Shown here in pieces: positions 44,182-55,780 of a stretch of DNA of 64,000 nt. Below the pieces are notes generated by a model. That model ran no database searches and was not told the DNA's origin. It saw only the letters and a list, made by a program, of their open reading frames with translations. This DNA comes from Adiantum capillus-veneris. Its lineage: Eukaryota > Streptophyta > Polypodiopsida > Polypodiales > Pteridaceae. A program made the translations under genes and the position numbers. Numbering within the stretch: the first letter of the stretch is position 1; each line of letters begins with the position of its first letter. The stretch is taken from the NCBI GenBank assembly GCA_014529385.2, contig CM043945.1:94375112-94439111 (forward strand), given 5' to 3'.

Positions 44182-44666
44182 TGTAGACGACTGAGACAGC
44201 TTCACTAAGTGGGAACGTTCTCTTATGAGACGGGCAACGAATTAGTTAGTAATTACTATGGTAATTACTATGATAAACCCAAGGTGTATAAATAGGGCCC
44301 ATTACATTGTAATCCGGTTGGCATTTGGGTTAGCATTTTGGCGGCATTTGTACTTGAGTTGTCAATCATTGGTAGTTGTTGTCGGATGTACTCTATATGT
44401 AAATCACATCATACTTACTGTAATCTTTCATCTGTAATTCCAATCATGGTAGATATTCTAGCCACACTTACTCTATGTCCAGTAATCTGAATCTGAATCT
44501 GAATCTGAATATTATTCTCAGTACAGTCTGATTCTCATTCCAGTAGATAAATTCCAGTTCAGTTTCTGATTCTCTGTCCAGTCGACTGTCTAAACTAACA
44601 CATCATCAGTAGCCAAAATCTTCTAACACTGGAATTAGCTATCTCAAGAGATCAGCTCCAATTCCA
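44182..44666 (+). repeat. 3' LTR of E2
   Basis: 485 bp, TGTAGACG to ATTCCA. It contains an extra GAATCT unit relative to the 5' copy and is followed by the TSD AAGCA. Confidence 0.95.
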
Positions 44667-44671
44667 AAGCA

Positions 44672-45590
44672 CCATGTGGGGCTGTCGGGTTGATGGTGCC
44701 GAGCTAGAACAGACAACTGAAGTAGCCAGATAAAAATCTGCAATCGGTATCAAGCAGTGAGCAGGTGATGATGAGCTCAGATGCTTAGGACAGGCAACAC
44801 TCCGGTAGTATGGGAAATCTGTGGATAATAAGGTAGCGCACAAGACTAGAGATGAATCAATACACATTGTAGGGATGGACGACGAGCAAGGGTGTAAAAG
44901 CAAAACCGAGAGAGGGCAAGAATTCTAACGTGGCAAGCATGTGATGGAGATTAAGATGAGGAAGCACGTGGAAACTTCTCACAGCACAACAAAAGAAGCT
45001 TCTTTTGCATTATTGGAACCCCTCACATGGTGAGAGGCCAATGGTCTCGACAAAGTCGAAGAGTTTTTGGACCCACCACCCTCTCAAGTGGTACCAACAT
45101 GTCCCATGACTGTGCAGCCATGATATGTAACAAAAAGGAAAACACCCACTCGATGTGAAGAATTGTGTCAGCTTTTGTGTTTTTCAGCAGTATGAAGTTC
45201 TTTGTAAACCATTTCCACCTCTTGGAAAATCTGAATGAGGCCTTAGAGCGTTTTTGCACGTTGAATCTGCAGTGTTTTGAGTGAAGCCAACAAGTTTGGC
45301 TCATCGTCTTGACTGTGTTGAAAACAAAGAGCGAGAGATGACTCAAAAGAGAGAGTGGGTGAGAAGGAAGAAAGAGAGAGGCAAAGTTAACGTAACTCCT
45401 CCAAAATTGGTAGAGTTAGAAAGCTTGTGCTTTTTTTTGCATCTACGAGACAAAATCATGTGACGACATCATAACCTTGCCTCAGCTCTCGTGCCAAACT
45501 TACCTTATACTTTGTATGTTTGATTTGTTCTTAAGTTTTTGGACCCAAGTCCCAAGGTAGACTTATAGATTATTTCTAAATAAGATCCCA
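44672..45590. other. unassigned DNA between E2 and E3
   Basis: No supported gene. It contains the perfect 18-bp palindrome CAAAAGAAGCTTCTTTTG at 44990-45007. Confidence 0.5.
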
Positions 45591-46160
45591 CTACTCTTTC
45601 GAGTTCACTTTGATTTTTCAGCTAGTAGGTAACGTCCTCCTAGTATTACTAGCAAACCCACCTCACCATCACATTGCTACCCTCAAGGAAAATAACTTTA
45701 TTGAGGGATTTGCTCGGTTTTTTTGTCGCTCAAAAAAACTTGCTCACCATCTTGTAAGACTCGCTCAAATGTTGTGCATGCTTTTAAGTGAAAGTCCTTT
45801 TTGAGAGTTTTTCAAGCCCTCAATAAAGATAACAAAGAATTGATTGTCCAGTGGCAACTCTTGCACTAGACATCTTTTGATGAATTTCTTGAAACAAAGC
45901 AAAGCCTCCTTCACCTTTTCATTTTCTTTCTATATGAAAGCATAGATTTTAGAGACAGTGTTATGATGATTCCCCATTTAGATAATTCCTCCTCTCATAG
46001 AGTTGATTGATGTTCAAAAATCTCTATTGTTTAGTGGCTAGAACCAAGGCAATGCCCTTCCCTTCAATGTTAACCCAAACCCCTCATATTGTGTGTGGAA
46101 ATCCGCTACTTGTTCCGCTCTTAAGACTTGCTTAAAAATGGAACATCCATATCTTGATTT
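45591..46160 (-). pseudogene. degraded gag-like fragment
   Basis: In one minus-strand frame around 45930-45780 the sequence reads EALLCFKKFIKRCLVQELP followed by FFVIFIEGLKNSQKGLSLKS. This resembles the retrotransposon-gag core pattern of a short helix then F-x-F-L-x-G-L. Flanking frames are broken. It belongs to neither E2 nor E3, which are on the other strand. Confidence 0.35.
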
Positions 46161-47305
46161 GTTGTATTTCTTCAGCACCCATTTAGCCACTTGAAAAGGT
46201 CACATTTTTTTAGTTTCAAAAACCATCCTCATCAATCTAGGTTCTCCGCCCATTACATCTCTCATTTCATAACCACTGATAGGTGTTCTGGAAGGGACTC
46301 GTTCAGGCACCCTTCCCTCAGGTTTGATGTCCCGACTTTCAATCCTGAAATTTGTTACCCTCATACTAAAAGGTGTGTCTGGGATTGTACTTCCTCTATG
46401 TGTTTACCTAGGAACACGGGAATCCAGGGGTTCCATCGATCTCGGTACGAACAGATGCGGTCGACTAAATGAGTCTTCCACAAGAGAGTTTAGAGGACTC
46501 ACTCTCGTAGGTTTTGGCCTTGTTGTTTATGAGGCTGCAAGTCTGTGTACGCTTGCTGTGACATAGTAATGTTGGAGTGGCCCTCAAAGTAGGTATATCT
46601 GCACTACTCATTACGGCTGATCGTTGAGTACTTCGGATCGTACTTGTTTAACATGATTATTTGTGTGTCTCTCTCAATCTCAAATGTAAATACATAAAAG
46701 CATCTATGTTCTATTAACTCCCTCACATTGGGCTCCTCACATATATATTAGAGAATTTTCTCTCAATTGTTATACTTATATAATCCGCACATGTGTGTTG
46801 TTGGCGTTGATGCGTATAGCCACATTTACTCATCTAAGCTTGGAATTTGGAATGTCTAGCTTCGTCGGCTTCTCTTGAGACTCTTTGTCAACTTTCTCTT
46901 TGGTGCCTGTTAATCCACATTTGTCCGCAATAAAAAGGATTAATCACAACAATGTACATGCTTTCCTCTTCACTGAATTATCAATCACCACTATAATCTA
47001 CGGGCACTACGAGTTTAAGCTCGCTAGGCCTCTCTTCAATTTTAACGCAGTAACGATCCATATCGTCTTTATAAATTTGAGCTCCTTTCTTATTCTTGAG
47101 CTGATATTGCAAGTGCAAAAGTTTTTGGTTTGGTGCAAGATGCAATGGTCCTGCTTCCATGTCGGTCCCTTCTTTGAACTTACACTTTTGGGTCCCTCAG
47201 CCATATAGGTGTATGATCTCTCCGAAGAGGTATCCAAAATACTCTCTTCCAAGATTGGCTCTAAGGTAGGTATAGTTCCTTGGTTGATGCTACCCTTGGT
47301 TGAAA
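46161..47305. other. unassigned DNA upstream of E3
   Basis: No convincing gene. The minus frame 47252-47007 (LHQTKNFCTCNISSRIRK) has Cys and His but no spacing I can assign to a known knuckle. Confidence 0.4.
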
Positions 47306-48255
47306 TGTTGCTTGAGTGATCTTTAATGATAGGGTTTCTATTTTGATACAGTTTTTAGAAGCAAGCTTCAGAGATCTCAGTGTAAAAACACTTATTATTT
47401 TGATAAATCACGAATATTATAAGTCCTATTTTATGGATAAATCTTTGTAATTGATGAGCCAGGGCTTCAAGCTTCCAGATTGTATCAACTTGTCATTACC
47501 CATCTTTAGTTAGAGCTCCCAGAGTATTAGTTTTGACCACCAAAAACCTTGGCTAAGGTATAAAAGCCAATTTTTGTAAGTTAATTAGAATTTTTTGGAT
47601 AATGAAATACACAGTGTGAGCTAACGGCGCTCACATCTCTCCTTCTTGTGCTTCCTACTCCCTCCTCAATTGTCACATTGCAGTTGTGTTTGTTGCATTG
47701 CAACCACAGGTAAGAGCTCTATGCATTGACGTAAACACTTCACAATTTTGTGTAGCTTTTGGCATCGCCGACCCGTGGTCTAATCTCATTATAAGTAGGA
47801 ATTTACACTTCAAAATCAAAAACTAATCATATGAGGGGTATTGGGGCATCATTGCCAATCATTTAGGTGCATTCTGGGTCGAAAACAACTAGGTCAAATA
47901 TCCATTGCTATTCATAATCGTGATTTTTACACTTGACCTAAAGTGGGATTTGAGACCATAACCATGTGTGCTTAGGTGTTATAAACATGTCTTAGAAGTT
48001 TCATTACGGTTGGATGTCATTTGATGCAGTAACGGATGTGATTTGTTTGAAGGAGCGATTGGCTTTTGGTGATTTCAGTCACTTGAGTGTAGCTTGAGTT
48101 AGATGCAAGTTGTTTGTTGTTTTCCGAGAGATTGAAAACCTTTTATAGCCTCTATGCACTAGTCGAGTTAGCTTCATCCCATGGATTGATAATTTAATCG
48201 TGGTTCTCACTAAATCTGCAATAAAATAGGAGTGAGGTTAGACACCCATTCCACA
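47306..48255 (+). repeat. 5' LTR of E3 (3' edge firm, 5' edge approximate)
   Basis: The 3' edge is CCACA at 48255, two bases before the primer site. The 5' edge is placed at TGTTG (47306), about 250 bp upstream of the TATA box, by analogy with the E0 LTR. The other LTR is outside the window. Confidence 0.5.
47559..47566 (+). promoter_or_regulatory. TATA box in E3 LTR
   Basis: TATAAAAG in the context GGTATAAAAGCC, closely matching the E0 candidate LTR near 4975. Confidence 0.6.
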
Positions 48256-48257
48256 TT

Positions 48258-48274
48258 TGGCGCCGATGCCGGGG
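48258..48274 (+). other. E3 primer binding site (tRNA-Asp type)
   Basis: TGGCGCCGATGCCGGGG differs at one base from TGGCGCCGTTGCCGGGG, the complement of the plant tRNA-Asp 3' end used by Athila/Tat-type elements. Confidence 0.9.
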
Positions 48275-48952
48275 ATCGAAGAGACCTAAACTAGAGAAAA
48301 ACACGAGTGTCTTGTAAAGTTATCCTTTAACTTCCTCTAAGATCTCCTAAAGTAAAAACTTTCTTTTTAGAAACTGCATAGCTTAAGATTGTCATCTTTT
48401 GCTGTGTAGAGGTAGTTTGGAGGTAAGTTGTACTTGCCAAATGCCTTTAGATTGTAGGATTCTAGAATTAGATTAGGATTTTGAGAATGATTGATAGAAG
48501 ATACAAGTCTTAAGATCAATGCTCAGAAAACCATAAAAATTAAGAAAAAAACGAGTGTTTGTGGACACTTTCCACAACCCCAGTGCATTAGAACCTAGGA
48601 GTAGGGTAAGTAGGATCCGAGGTGGACTTCAGAACAGTGCTCTCTCCAAAAAAATCATTGTGAGTTGTTATTTGAGGTTGCAGAATTTTTGGTCTACGGC
48701 TAGAAATAGCGCGAAAAGACTCCAAACCACTCAATCCAAGTGGAGAGTATGCTTAAAAGTTGTATGAACCATTGGGTAAGCTCAAGGACACATTGAGGTA
48801 AAAATTTAAAGAGTTTTCAAAAACTCAGATTATTTACTTTTTCTTGATATTTTAGGCCAAATTAAGTTTTGACTTGATTCCTAGGCTTAAAATAAATCAT
48901 GAAAAGACTGTCCATTGAAAAAGTGCAAAAACATGTTCATTTTAAGCCTGAA

Positions 48953-49829
48953 GTAAATAATCACAATTATTTACTTTCAGCTCAAAATTGACCAAGGTTG
49001 ATACCAGTGGGTCATTGCATGTGTACAAACAACTTTTGTAAACGCACATTGGATTTGGATCACCAAAATGATAAAAAACTGGGTAAAAACTAAAGTTTGT
49101 ACTGACTTTTGGAAACTTGAGTGTAAATTTGGAAAAAAAATATCCAAACTAAATGAAAATTTATTGATAGGCTTATATTGATGTGACAAACATGTGTACA
49201 TGCTCACTTGACTGAAAAGATGCAAAAAGTTGCCAGTTGTGCATAATCACGCTTATTTACATTTGCCCCATTTTTTTAACTTTTTTGATTAACTTAGCAT
49301 CCGCTAGTTTTACCATGTTGTAATAAGCCCACAAACCAAGTTTGGTAAAATTTGGATCATTGGATTGAAAATTGTGACCAAATTTGCAAAGTCAGTCTGC
49401 AGACACAAAACTGATGACCATTTTGACAAAAATTTGTCCAAACTTGATGAAACTTGTCTAGAGACCTTAAGTTGAAGTGCTTAACAGATTTGTGTCAATA
49501 TTGGGACAAAAAATTTAGCTAGAGTACATAATCGCGATTATTTACATTTGCTTCAAAAATTGGTATTCTTGCACATTTGAGCATACCACAAGGTCAAGCA
49601 TATCAAGTAGACCACACAAATCAATTTTGGTGAAACTTGGATCACAAAAGTGAAACTTAAGCTAGATTCTTGAAATCAGAGTCTACAGATACGAAATAGT
49701 TGATAAATTTGAACATATTTTGTCTAAACTTAGTGAAACTTGTCCAAAGACCTTAACAGGTTGTATACTTGGCAAACCAAGCCAAAAAGTGTAAAAATTT
49801 GACAAAAGTAAATAATCGTGATTATTTAC
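48953..49829 (+). repeat. E3 leader palindrome array (GTAAATAATC core, 285-bp period)
   Basis: Four copies of a 22-bp palindromic motif: GTAAATAATCACAATTATTTAC at 48953-48974, a degenerate copy at 49239-49260, GTACATAATCGCGATTATTTAC at 49524-49545 and GTAAATAATCGTGATTATTTAC at 49808-49829. Start-to-start distances are 286, 285 and 284 bp. The sequence between shares phrases at the same offset (for example TTTGGATCA- and GAAACTTGTC-containing stretches), so these are diverged tandem units. A half site lies at 48828-48837. Noncoding, upstream of gag. Confidence 0.9.
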
Positions 49830-50212
49830 TACTGCTACACAGCCACCATTTTTTACTTTTGAACTTGTACAGCATTAGAACAACATAAAACAAGGTCATC
49901 AAGAAATTTTGGGTTCAATTGGATCCAAATTGGTACATGTTCACTCAGTTTTTAGGTTGCAGATTAGTCCTTTGAATTTTTACAAAACTGGAATCTAAAA
50001 GTCTTAACTGTTGACTCACTTAGCTCGATTTGGAGTGATCCACATAGAACAGTCACAATAGCTAGCAAGAATTGTACAGTCTTTGTGAAAGAATAGCTAA
50101 ATTGATCAAAATTGATACAGGAATCAGGTTGCAGACAAGGAATTGGCAGCTTGACAGAAGTTGCAATCAAGTCAAGTTTTTTGGAAGAAATTGACAACAA
50201 GTCAATCCGACG

Positions 50213-50218
50213 GTAAGT
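50213..50218 (+). promoter_or_regulatory. splice-donor-like site upstream of E3 gag
   Basis: ACGGTAAGTAC, a full GTAAGT donor core 28 bp before the gag ATG. It is in the position used for subgenomic RNAs in retroviruses. Confidence 0.35.
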
Positions 50219-50245
50219 ACTCTATCCAGGGCTCCACAAGTCTTT

Positions 50246-52622
50246 ATGAACCTTAGATCTGGTCGTGTACTAGGAAATCAAGGCATTTTTGGAGAAACCT
50301 CCAGTAGAGTATCCATCAAAGAAAGCATGAATCAAGGCAATTCCTTGCACACTATCCTTGAAGAAGTCTCAGATACCTTTCTCACATTCAACATTTGAAA
50401 TGTCTTTCTATTTCGACTCACTCAGAAACCGGAATGACAGTTCACTATAAGCATATGCTCTCTTTTTATAAGACTAATCGCCATGCAACTCAAGTTTACC
50501 TAGATCCTAACGAAGAGTATGCTATTTGCATTGATGACCATGGTATTGAGTTCGAAGAAGAGATCAGGGCAAACAAACAAGGAAAAATGTACATGGATAA
50601 AAACAAAACTCGGTATTTACAAGTCAAAAACCCTGACGTGATAGTCGAATGGGGGTTAGAAGTAAACACCATAATTCTAGATATGGTACCTAAAGAAGGA
50701 CCACCAACTTTAGAATTTGAGGGATACGATCAAGTTGATTTGAAGCCTTTGAAACGGCCTAGTACGGATAATCCTAGGATCGGAGTCTATTGTTGGGCAT
50801 ATAGAAATGTAAAAGATCTTCTATGGACTTCACAGACAAATCAGGACAACTAACGCCCATAAAGATCATTTATATCTTCAAAATCAAAGATAAGGAATCA
50901 GTATATCTACCTACCTACCTGTTTAGGGATTGTTATAACAACAACTTTGTTATGGTGACTCCTAAGGAGGTAGAACAAACAAAATTTAAGGGTATTCAAT
51001 AAGGGATTGGATATTGGGCCAAGGACCAGAAACTATTCCAAGAGATGAACATCGTGAGAGATCTTGTGAGAGTAATGTTAAGAAACCAGAAACCACCTCA
51101 TCATGAAGAAAACCGGGTGACACTAAAGCCAGTCCAGGGCTACATGAGTCACTATTTCCAACCGGACTAACTGCTTGGAGACCCGAAGTTGAACCAAATA
51201 GGCGTGTCAAACCAGCTGATTTTCAGAAATGGGTCAAAAATTACAGTGGACCAGAGGATCCATACGACCACTTAACAAGCTTTAAGCAAGTGCTAAGAGC
51301 AGAACACATATTTGATTTCCATACTCAATTCGAGGGGTTTGACATGACATTAGAAGAAAAAGAATTGATATGGTTCCAAAACATTTCACCAAGGTCAATC
51401 ATGGATTTGAACACATTAGCTCAAGGATTTGTACCTGCTTATTCCAAAACGGGGATCAAACACAATACGGTAGCTCAAATCTACAGCTTTAAATAGAAAC
51501 AAGGTGCCCAGAGCTAGAGATACCTGCAGAAGAACGACTAGTATCATTGTTTCTAGAGGGACTGTTAAACAAAGAACTTCATGCTATCTATATAACAAGA
51601 AGCATACAACCTTAGAAGAGTGTGTTTCAGATGCTATTCACTTAGGAAATAATTGTGATATTTTCAACGAAGAAGATGTCCCTAAGGATAACCAAAGTGA
51701 GAAAATAGCATCCACTAAACCAGCCCAGGTAGGAACGATTGTTGTAGTATCACTTTTAGCCATAGAAGACATGCTCAAAAGGATGAATGACATGATGAAT
51801 AACATGCAAAAAGCACCTATGAGGGGACCAGGGCAAGGGATACCTCAACAAAGACAACCAATTAGACCGCAGAAATGGTGTGCAATTGAGGGTAAATGGA
51901 TCAACCATGAGACCAACGAGTGCTACTACTGACCAAAGTATGATGGTAATGTTCAGTACGTGTCCATGATGCCACAAGGACAACCCATGTACACATACCA
52001 GCCTAATATGGCACCAGTTCAAAGACCACCGATGGGTATGGTAATACCTCAACCCGTGTTGGGTCAACAACCTCCGTATCCAGGACATAATGCAGTACTT
52101 GTAAAGTATGTGCATCCAGAGGAAGTCATAGATGAACAAGCACTAGAGCTTGTTACACCCTATGGTGAGCCTAGTCCATCTATAGTAATGGTAGAAGTAG
52201 ATTGGTACAATTCACATCCACCACCAATGGAAGAACCTATGACTTATACTCCACTAGAGCTTGCACCAATGTATTATGTAGCTAATCAAGGTGTTAGACC
52301 TCCTATGGTAAGACCCATGATTAAGCCAAGAACGGGAAACTGTCATAATTGTGGTGCAGATGATCATTGGAAAAATGAATGCTTAGAACTTGACAAGAAC
52401 CTCAAGCCAGTTGAAGCTTATTGCATACAATGTTGCAAAAAGGGAGGACACTTTCCAGAAGATTGTCCTAAAAATCCTTTAAACAAGGGTAAAACAGTAG
52501 TGAACGTAGTCCAAATGATACCTAGTAGCTCATCTGAGAGTGAATCAATTGTTCCAATCAAGGTAATCACCAGAGCCCAGGCTAAGAAAAAGAAATTGAA
52601 ACAAAAGAGCCAGAACTTATAG
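50246..52622 (+). pseudogene. E3 gag
   Basis: ATG 50246 gives MNLRSGRVLGNQG, a start typical of Tat/Athila Gag. A shift near 50395 leads to frame 50395-50853 (YAICIDDHGIEFEEEIR, an N-terminal region I do not recognise). The capsid core is in 51290-51496 (RAEHIFDFHTQFEGFDM, EKELIWFQNISPRSIMDL, YSKTGIKHNTVAQ). Frame 51504-52622 continues with one TGA at 51930. It has a Met/Pro/Gln-rich stretch and the knuckles CHNCGADDHWKNEC and CIQCCKKGGHFPEDC. It ends with VIPIKVITRAQ-like sequence and TAG. The frame then runs into protease. Confidence 0.85.
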
Positions 52623-52657
52623 TGCCGGAGGTGGACTTGTAGAACTTATAGTGCCGG
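52612..52657. repeat. 17-bp duplication at the E3 gag-protease junction
   Basis: AGAACTTATAGTGCCGG occurs at 52612-52628 and 52641-52657. The first copy contains the gag TAG and the second the protease active-site codons. Confidence 0.9.
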
Positions 52658-53818
52658 CATACCCATAGCCACCAAAGCAATGTGGGAATCCTGGGGACAA
52701 CCAAGCATTAGACAAACTCGAATGAAATTGCAATTGGTTGATGGACACATTGAAAGACCCTTAGGACTGCTTGAAAAGGTGATAGTTAATTCCTGTGGGA
52801 CTGAATATCAACACACTTTTACCATAGTAGACTTTGGAAAGAAACTAAATTACAAAATCGTATTGGGAAGACCTTTCATGCGACAGGTACAACTTATCCA
52901 AGATTGGGAAAACAATTATCTGTACTTGAAGTAAGTAGGACACTTATAAAGATGTCATGAAAACGCCCATACAAGAGTTTGATTCAGTCTCTTTGACTGA
53001 AACTAAGCTTCCATCTTGGTTGAACAAAGACACTCTTATTTGGATGTACAGAGCTTCAGAAAATGAGAGCTTAAAACGAAAAGAATGTATCTTAGAAAGG
53101 GATTGCACAGACGAAGCCTATGTACCTGAACCCTTCTCAGAGAAGTCTTTTTGAGCCATTTGAGTGGACTCAAATTTTAGCGAAAATGGATGTATGTGTG
53201 AATATGTCTATGCCTTCTCAATTTTGAAATGAGAACGGCTATGACATAATTCCCATACAAATGATCTCAACCCTCCACATTGAAGATGAAATTGAGGAAC
53301 CCAAGGACTTAATGAAATCTCAACAAGTCTTTTCAGACCTCTACTACGATGCAACAGACGAGTTAGAAGAACATTCAGCTACCTCATATGATTCGGGGTC
53401 GGAAAAAGAAGATGTGAGAGCTAAGCTACTCATGAAAGGAGGGGAGGAAAAGTTTCTTGACTTTCCACACCAGAAATCGAGAAGACAAAATGGTATAGAC
53501 AAAAAAGGGACACCAAAAACATGAAAACTAGATCTATGCCATCAGTCTCCAGTAGAACACATTTCTTGATGCAGATAGATGCACATGATTGTGTCAAGGA
53601 CAAAATCACTGGTAGATATCCTTCAAACAAAAATCCGAAAATGTCAAAAACATCAAAAAAAAAACGAGGAAGGATATTCAAGCAAAGCCAAAAAAACAGG
53701 ACAAGCAATCAACCATGACACGAGTTGAGCGAAAAAAGAAGTATCAAGAGTTGAAAAAATCTTTAAAGGAGATATATACAACCAAAATGTAAACCACAAA
53801 GAGGATGGTAAAGATGTA
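52623..53818 (+). pseudogene. E3 protease and linker
   Basis: In the gag frame after TAG the active-site region reads TYSAGIPIATKAMWESWG. Tyr (52647-52649) stands where the catalytic Asp of D-S-G/A is expected. KLQLVDGHIERPLG and YKIVLGRPFM are the middle and terminal protease motifs, and the domain stops at 52934. From 52957 to 53720 are charged frames (KRKECILERDCTDEAYVP, KKKRGRIFKQSQKN) that form the protease-RT linker. Confidence 0.75.
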
Positions 53819-54918
53819 ATGAGTGTTCCATCCCATTACAAGAAATATACTCTCCAAGATCTAAAAATTATAGTCGAACAACCTGCTAGAGAACTACGAA
53901 AACAGGGCGAGTCCTATGAAGGGCCTGAAAACACAAAAAAGATAGATTTGGTTGAGCCAGGAGAAGAGCCTAGGCCTGCCTACATTGCAAATGACCTAAC
54001 AAAAGAAGAAGAAGAGATTTTGTTAAATTTACTGAAAAAATATTAAGACATCTTTGCTTGGTCTTACAAGGATCTCAAGGGTGTTGATCCAGAAATCTGT
54101 CAACATACTATACCCATGAGAGATGATGTGAAACCAAGTAGACAAAGGCCATACACATACAATGAAACATTTGCTAGGAAGATCAAAGAAGAGATTGAAA
54201 AACTAAAGAAATCCAAATTCATTTATGAAATTGAACACACAGATTGGGTGTCTCCAATTGTGGTAGAACCCAAGAAAAATGGAAAACTATGAGTGTGCGT
54301 CAACCTCAAGAAAGTGAATGCAGCTACCATTAGAAACAACTTTCCTCTTCCAATCACTGAGCATGTTTTAGAACGAGTTGCACATAAAGAAGCTTACAGC
54401 TTCTTAGATGGCTTTTCGGGATGCAATCAACTTTTGGTTGACCCAAAAGATCAACATAAAACTACTTTTGCAACGGAATGCACTATTTATGCCTATCGGG
54501 TTATGTCTTTTGGGTTAACTAATGCTCCTGCCACCTTTCAAAGATTGATGAGCCATGATTTTAAATAATATCTTAGAAAATTGGAAGTTTATATGGATGA
54601 TCTATGCGTACATTCATCAATCAATCCGGGCTGATCATTTTGAACACCTCAAAAAGGTATTCGAAAAATGTAGACTTTATAGGATTTTTTTAAATCCTAA
54701 AAAGTACACATTCATGGGTAGACAAGGAAAATTTCTTGGACATAGTGTTTAAAAATGGCATAGCTACTGACATGGATAAAATTCATGTTATCGCTTATTT
54801 TTCCAGACCAACAACAGTCAAGGGGGTTCAAGCCTTCATGGTACATTGTGGATATTACAGACAATTCATTTACATGTACACTATAATTGGAAACCCCATG
54901 TATAGTTGATTACACACT
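53819..54918 (+). pseudogene. E3 reverse transcriptase
   Basis: Motifs in order: EICQHTIPMRDDVKPS, SKFIYEIEHTDWVSPIVV, KLVCVNLKKVNAATIRNN (with TGA within), FLDGFSGCNQLLVD, SFGLTNAPATF and VYMDDLCVHSS, the catalytic YMDD. In-frame TAA at 54043 and 54567 and TGA at 54290 interrupt. A frame change follows near 54600. LGHSV and PTTVKGVQAF-like sequence follow in shifted frames. Confidence 0.88.
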
Positions 54919-55430
54919 TTGAATGGAGTGATGAGTGTGAAGAAGCTTAAGCAAGCTCTCACTTTAGCTCCAATATTGAAAGCACCAGATTGGAATAAGA
55001 TATTCCACATACAAGTAGATGCTTCCAGTTTTGCCATCGGGTGTATACTAGCTCAACCAGGAGACGAGAAAATTGATTTTCCTATTTTTAATGCTAGCCG
55101 ACAGTTGAACATGGCGGAAAAGAATTATACCACCACAGAAAGGAAAGGATTAGGAATGATCTATGCCATAAAACAGTATAGACATTACCTATTAGCCAAA
55201 AAAATTGTGTTTTTGTGGACCACCAAGCCTTATTGTACTTGGTCAACAAGCCATGCAACACGGGAAGAATAGTGAGATAATTTATCATTCTTCTGGGATT
55301 TTTTTTTCATTGTAGTTGTGAAAAAAGGCACCACTCATCAAAGAGCAGATCATTTGTCTAGGACTGTTTTAGGAAAGCCACCTAAAGGAGTAGACGATGA
55401 TCTACCATATGCATATCTATTCTCCTGGAA
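54919..55430 (+). pseudogene. E3 RNase H
   Basis: FHIQVDASSFAIGCILAQPG carries the first Asp. NYTTTERKGLGMIYAIKQYRHYLL carries the Glu. A frameshift near 55215 disturbs the third motif (VDHQALLYLV appears in the next frame). GTTHQRADHLSRT near 55331 is the final motif with Asp. No second RNase H follows. Confidence 0.85.
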
Positions 55431-55780
55431 ATGATACCTCGATGGTCAAAAAATATGGTATCATTGATGACAATTGCTCAAGTGGATTCACAAATACCAC
55501 TTCCTATTACAATTGGATTAATTGAGCAATTGTTTATGTATCAATTACTAGTTGGTAGGCTATACAAAAGAAACCGAGATGAAATATTGCTCTTATGCAT
55601 TAATCCTGCAGAGAAAACCCAATACCTAGGTCAAGCACATATAACCATAGTAGGACTTCACTTTGTGGAAGACCAAACTAAGCAGAGGATCTTGAGACTT
55701 GGAGTATATTGTCCAACTATGAGGAGTGATGTTCGCTCTTTCATAAAGAATTGTCCTTAGTGTCAAAAACAAACACCCAT
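55431..55780 (+). pseudogene. E3 first H2C2 module
   Basis: Frame 55431-55760 reads EMIPRWSKNMVSL, then LVGRLYKRNRDEILLLCI, QAHITIVGLHFVEDQTKQRI and SFIKNCP, with a Cys after an in-frame stop (CQK). His-X-His and Cys-X2-Cys spacing is that of an integrase zinc module. A second similar module follows. Confidence 0.7.

Larger units (their letters stand above)
33636..44666 (+). mobile_element. E2: 11-kb Ty3/gypsy element with long third ORF
   Basis: A complete element with LTRs 33636-34114 and 44182-44666 and a perfect 5-bp TSD AAGCA (33631-33635 and 44667-44671). Order is gag, protease, RT, RNase H, integrase, then a 3.5-kb third coding region, then a polypurine tract. There is no second RNase H and no chromodomain. 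RT and integrase are of the non-chromovirus (Athila/Tat-like) type. About 31 substitutions and one 6-bp indel separate the two LTRs by my count. Coding has scattered stops, many of them explainable as CGA-to-TGA or CAG-to-TAG. Confidence 0.95.

Noticed and set aside
44990-45007. 18-bp palindrome CAAAAGAAGCTTCTTTTG as a regulatory site
   Set aside because: Single copy and not linked to any element boundary or ORF.
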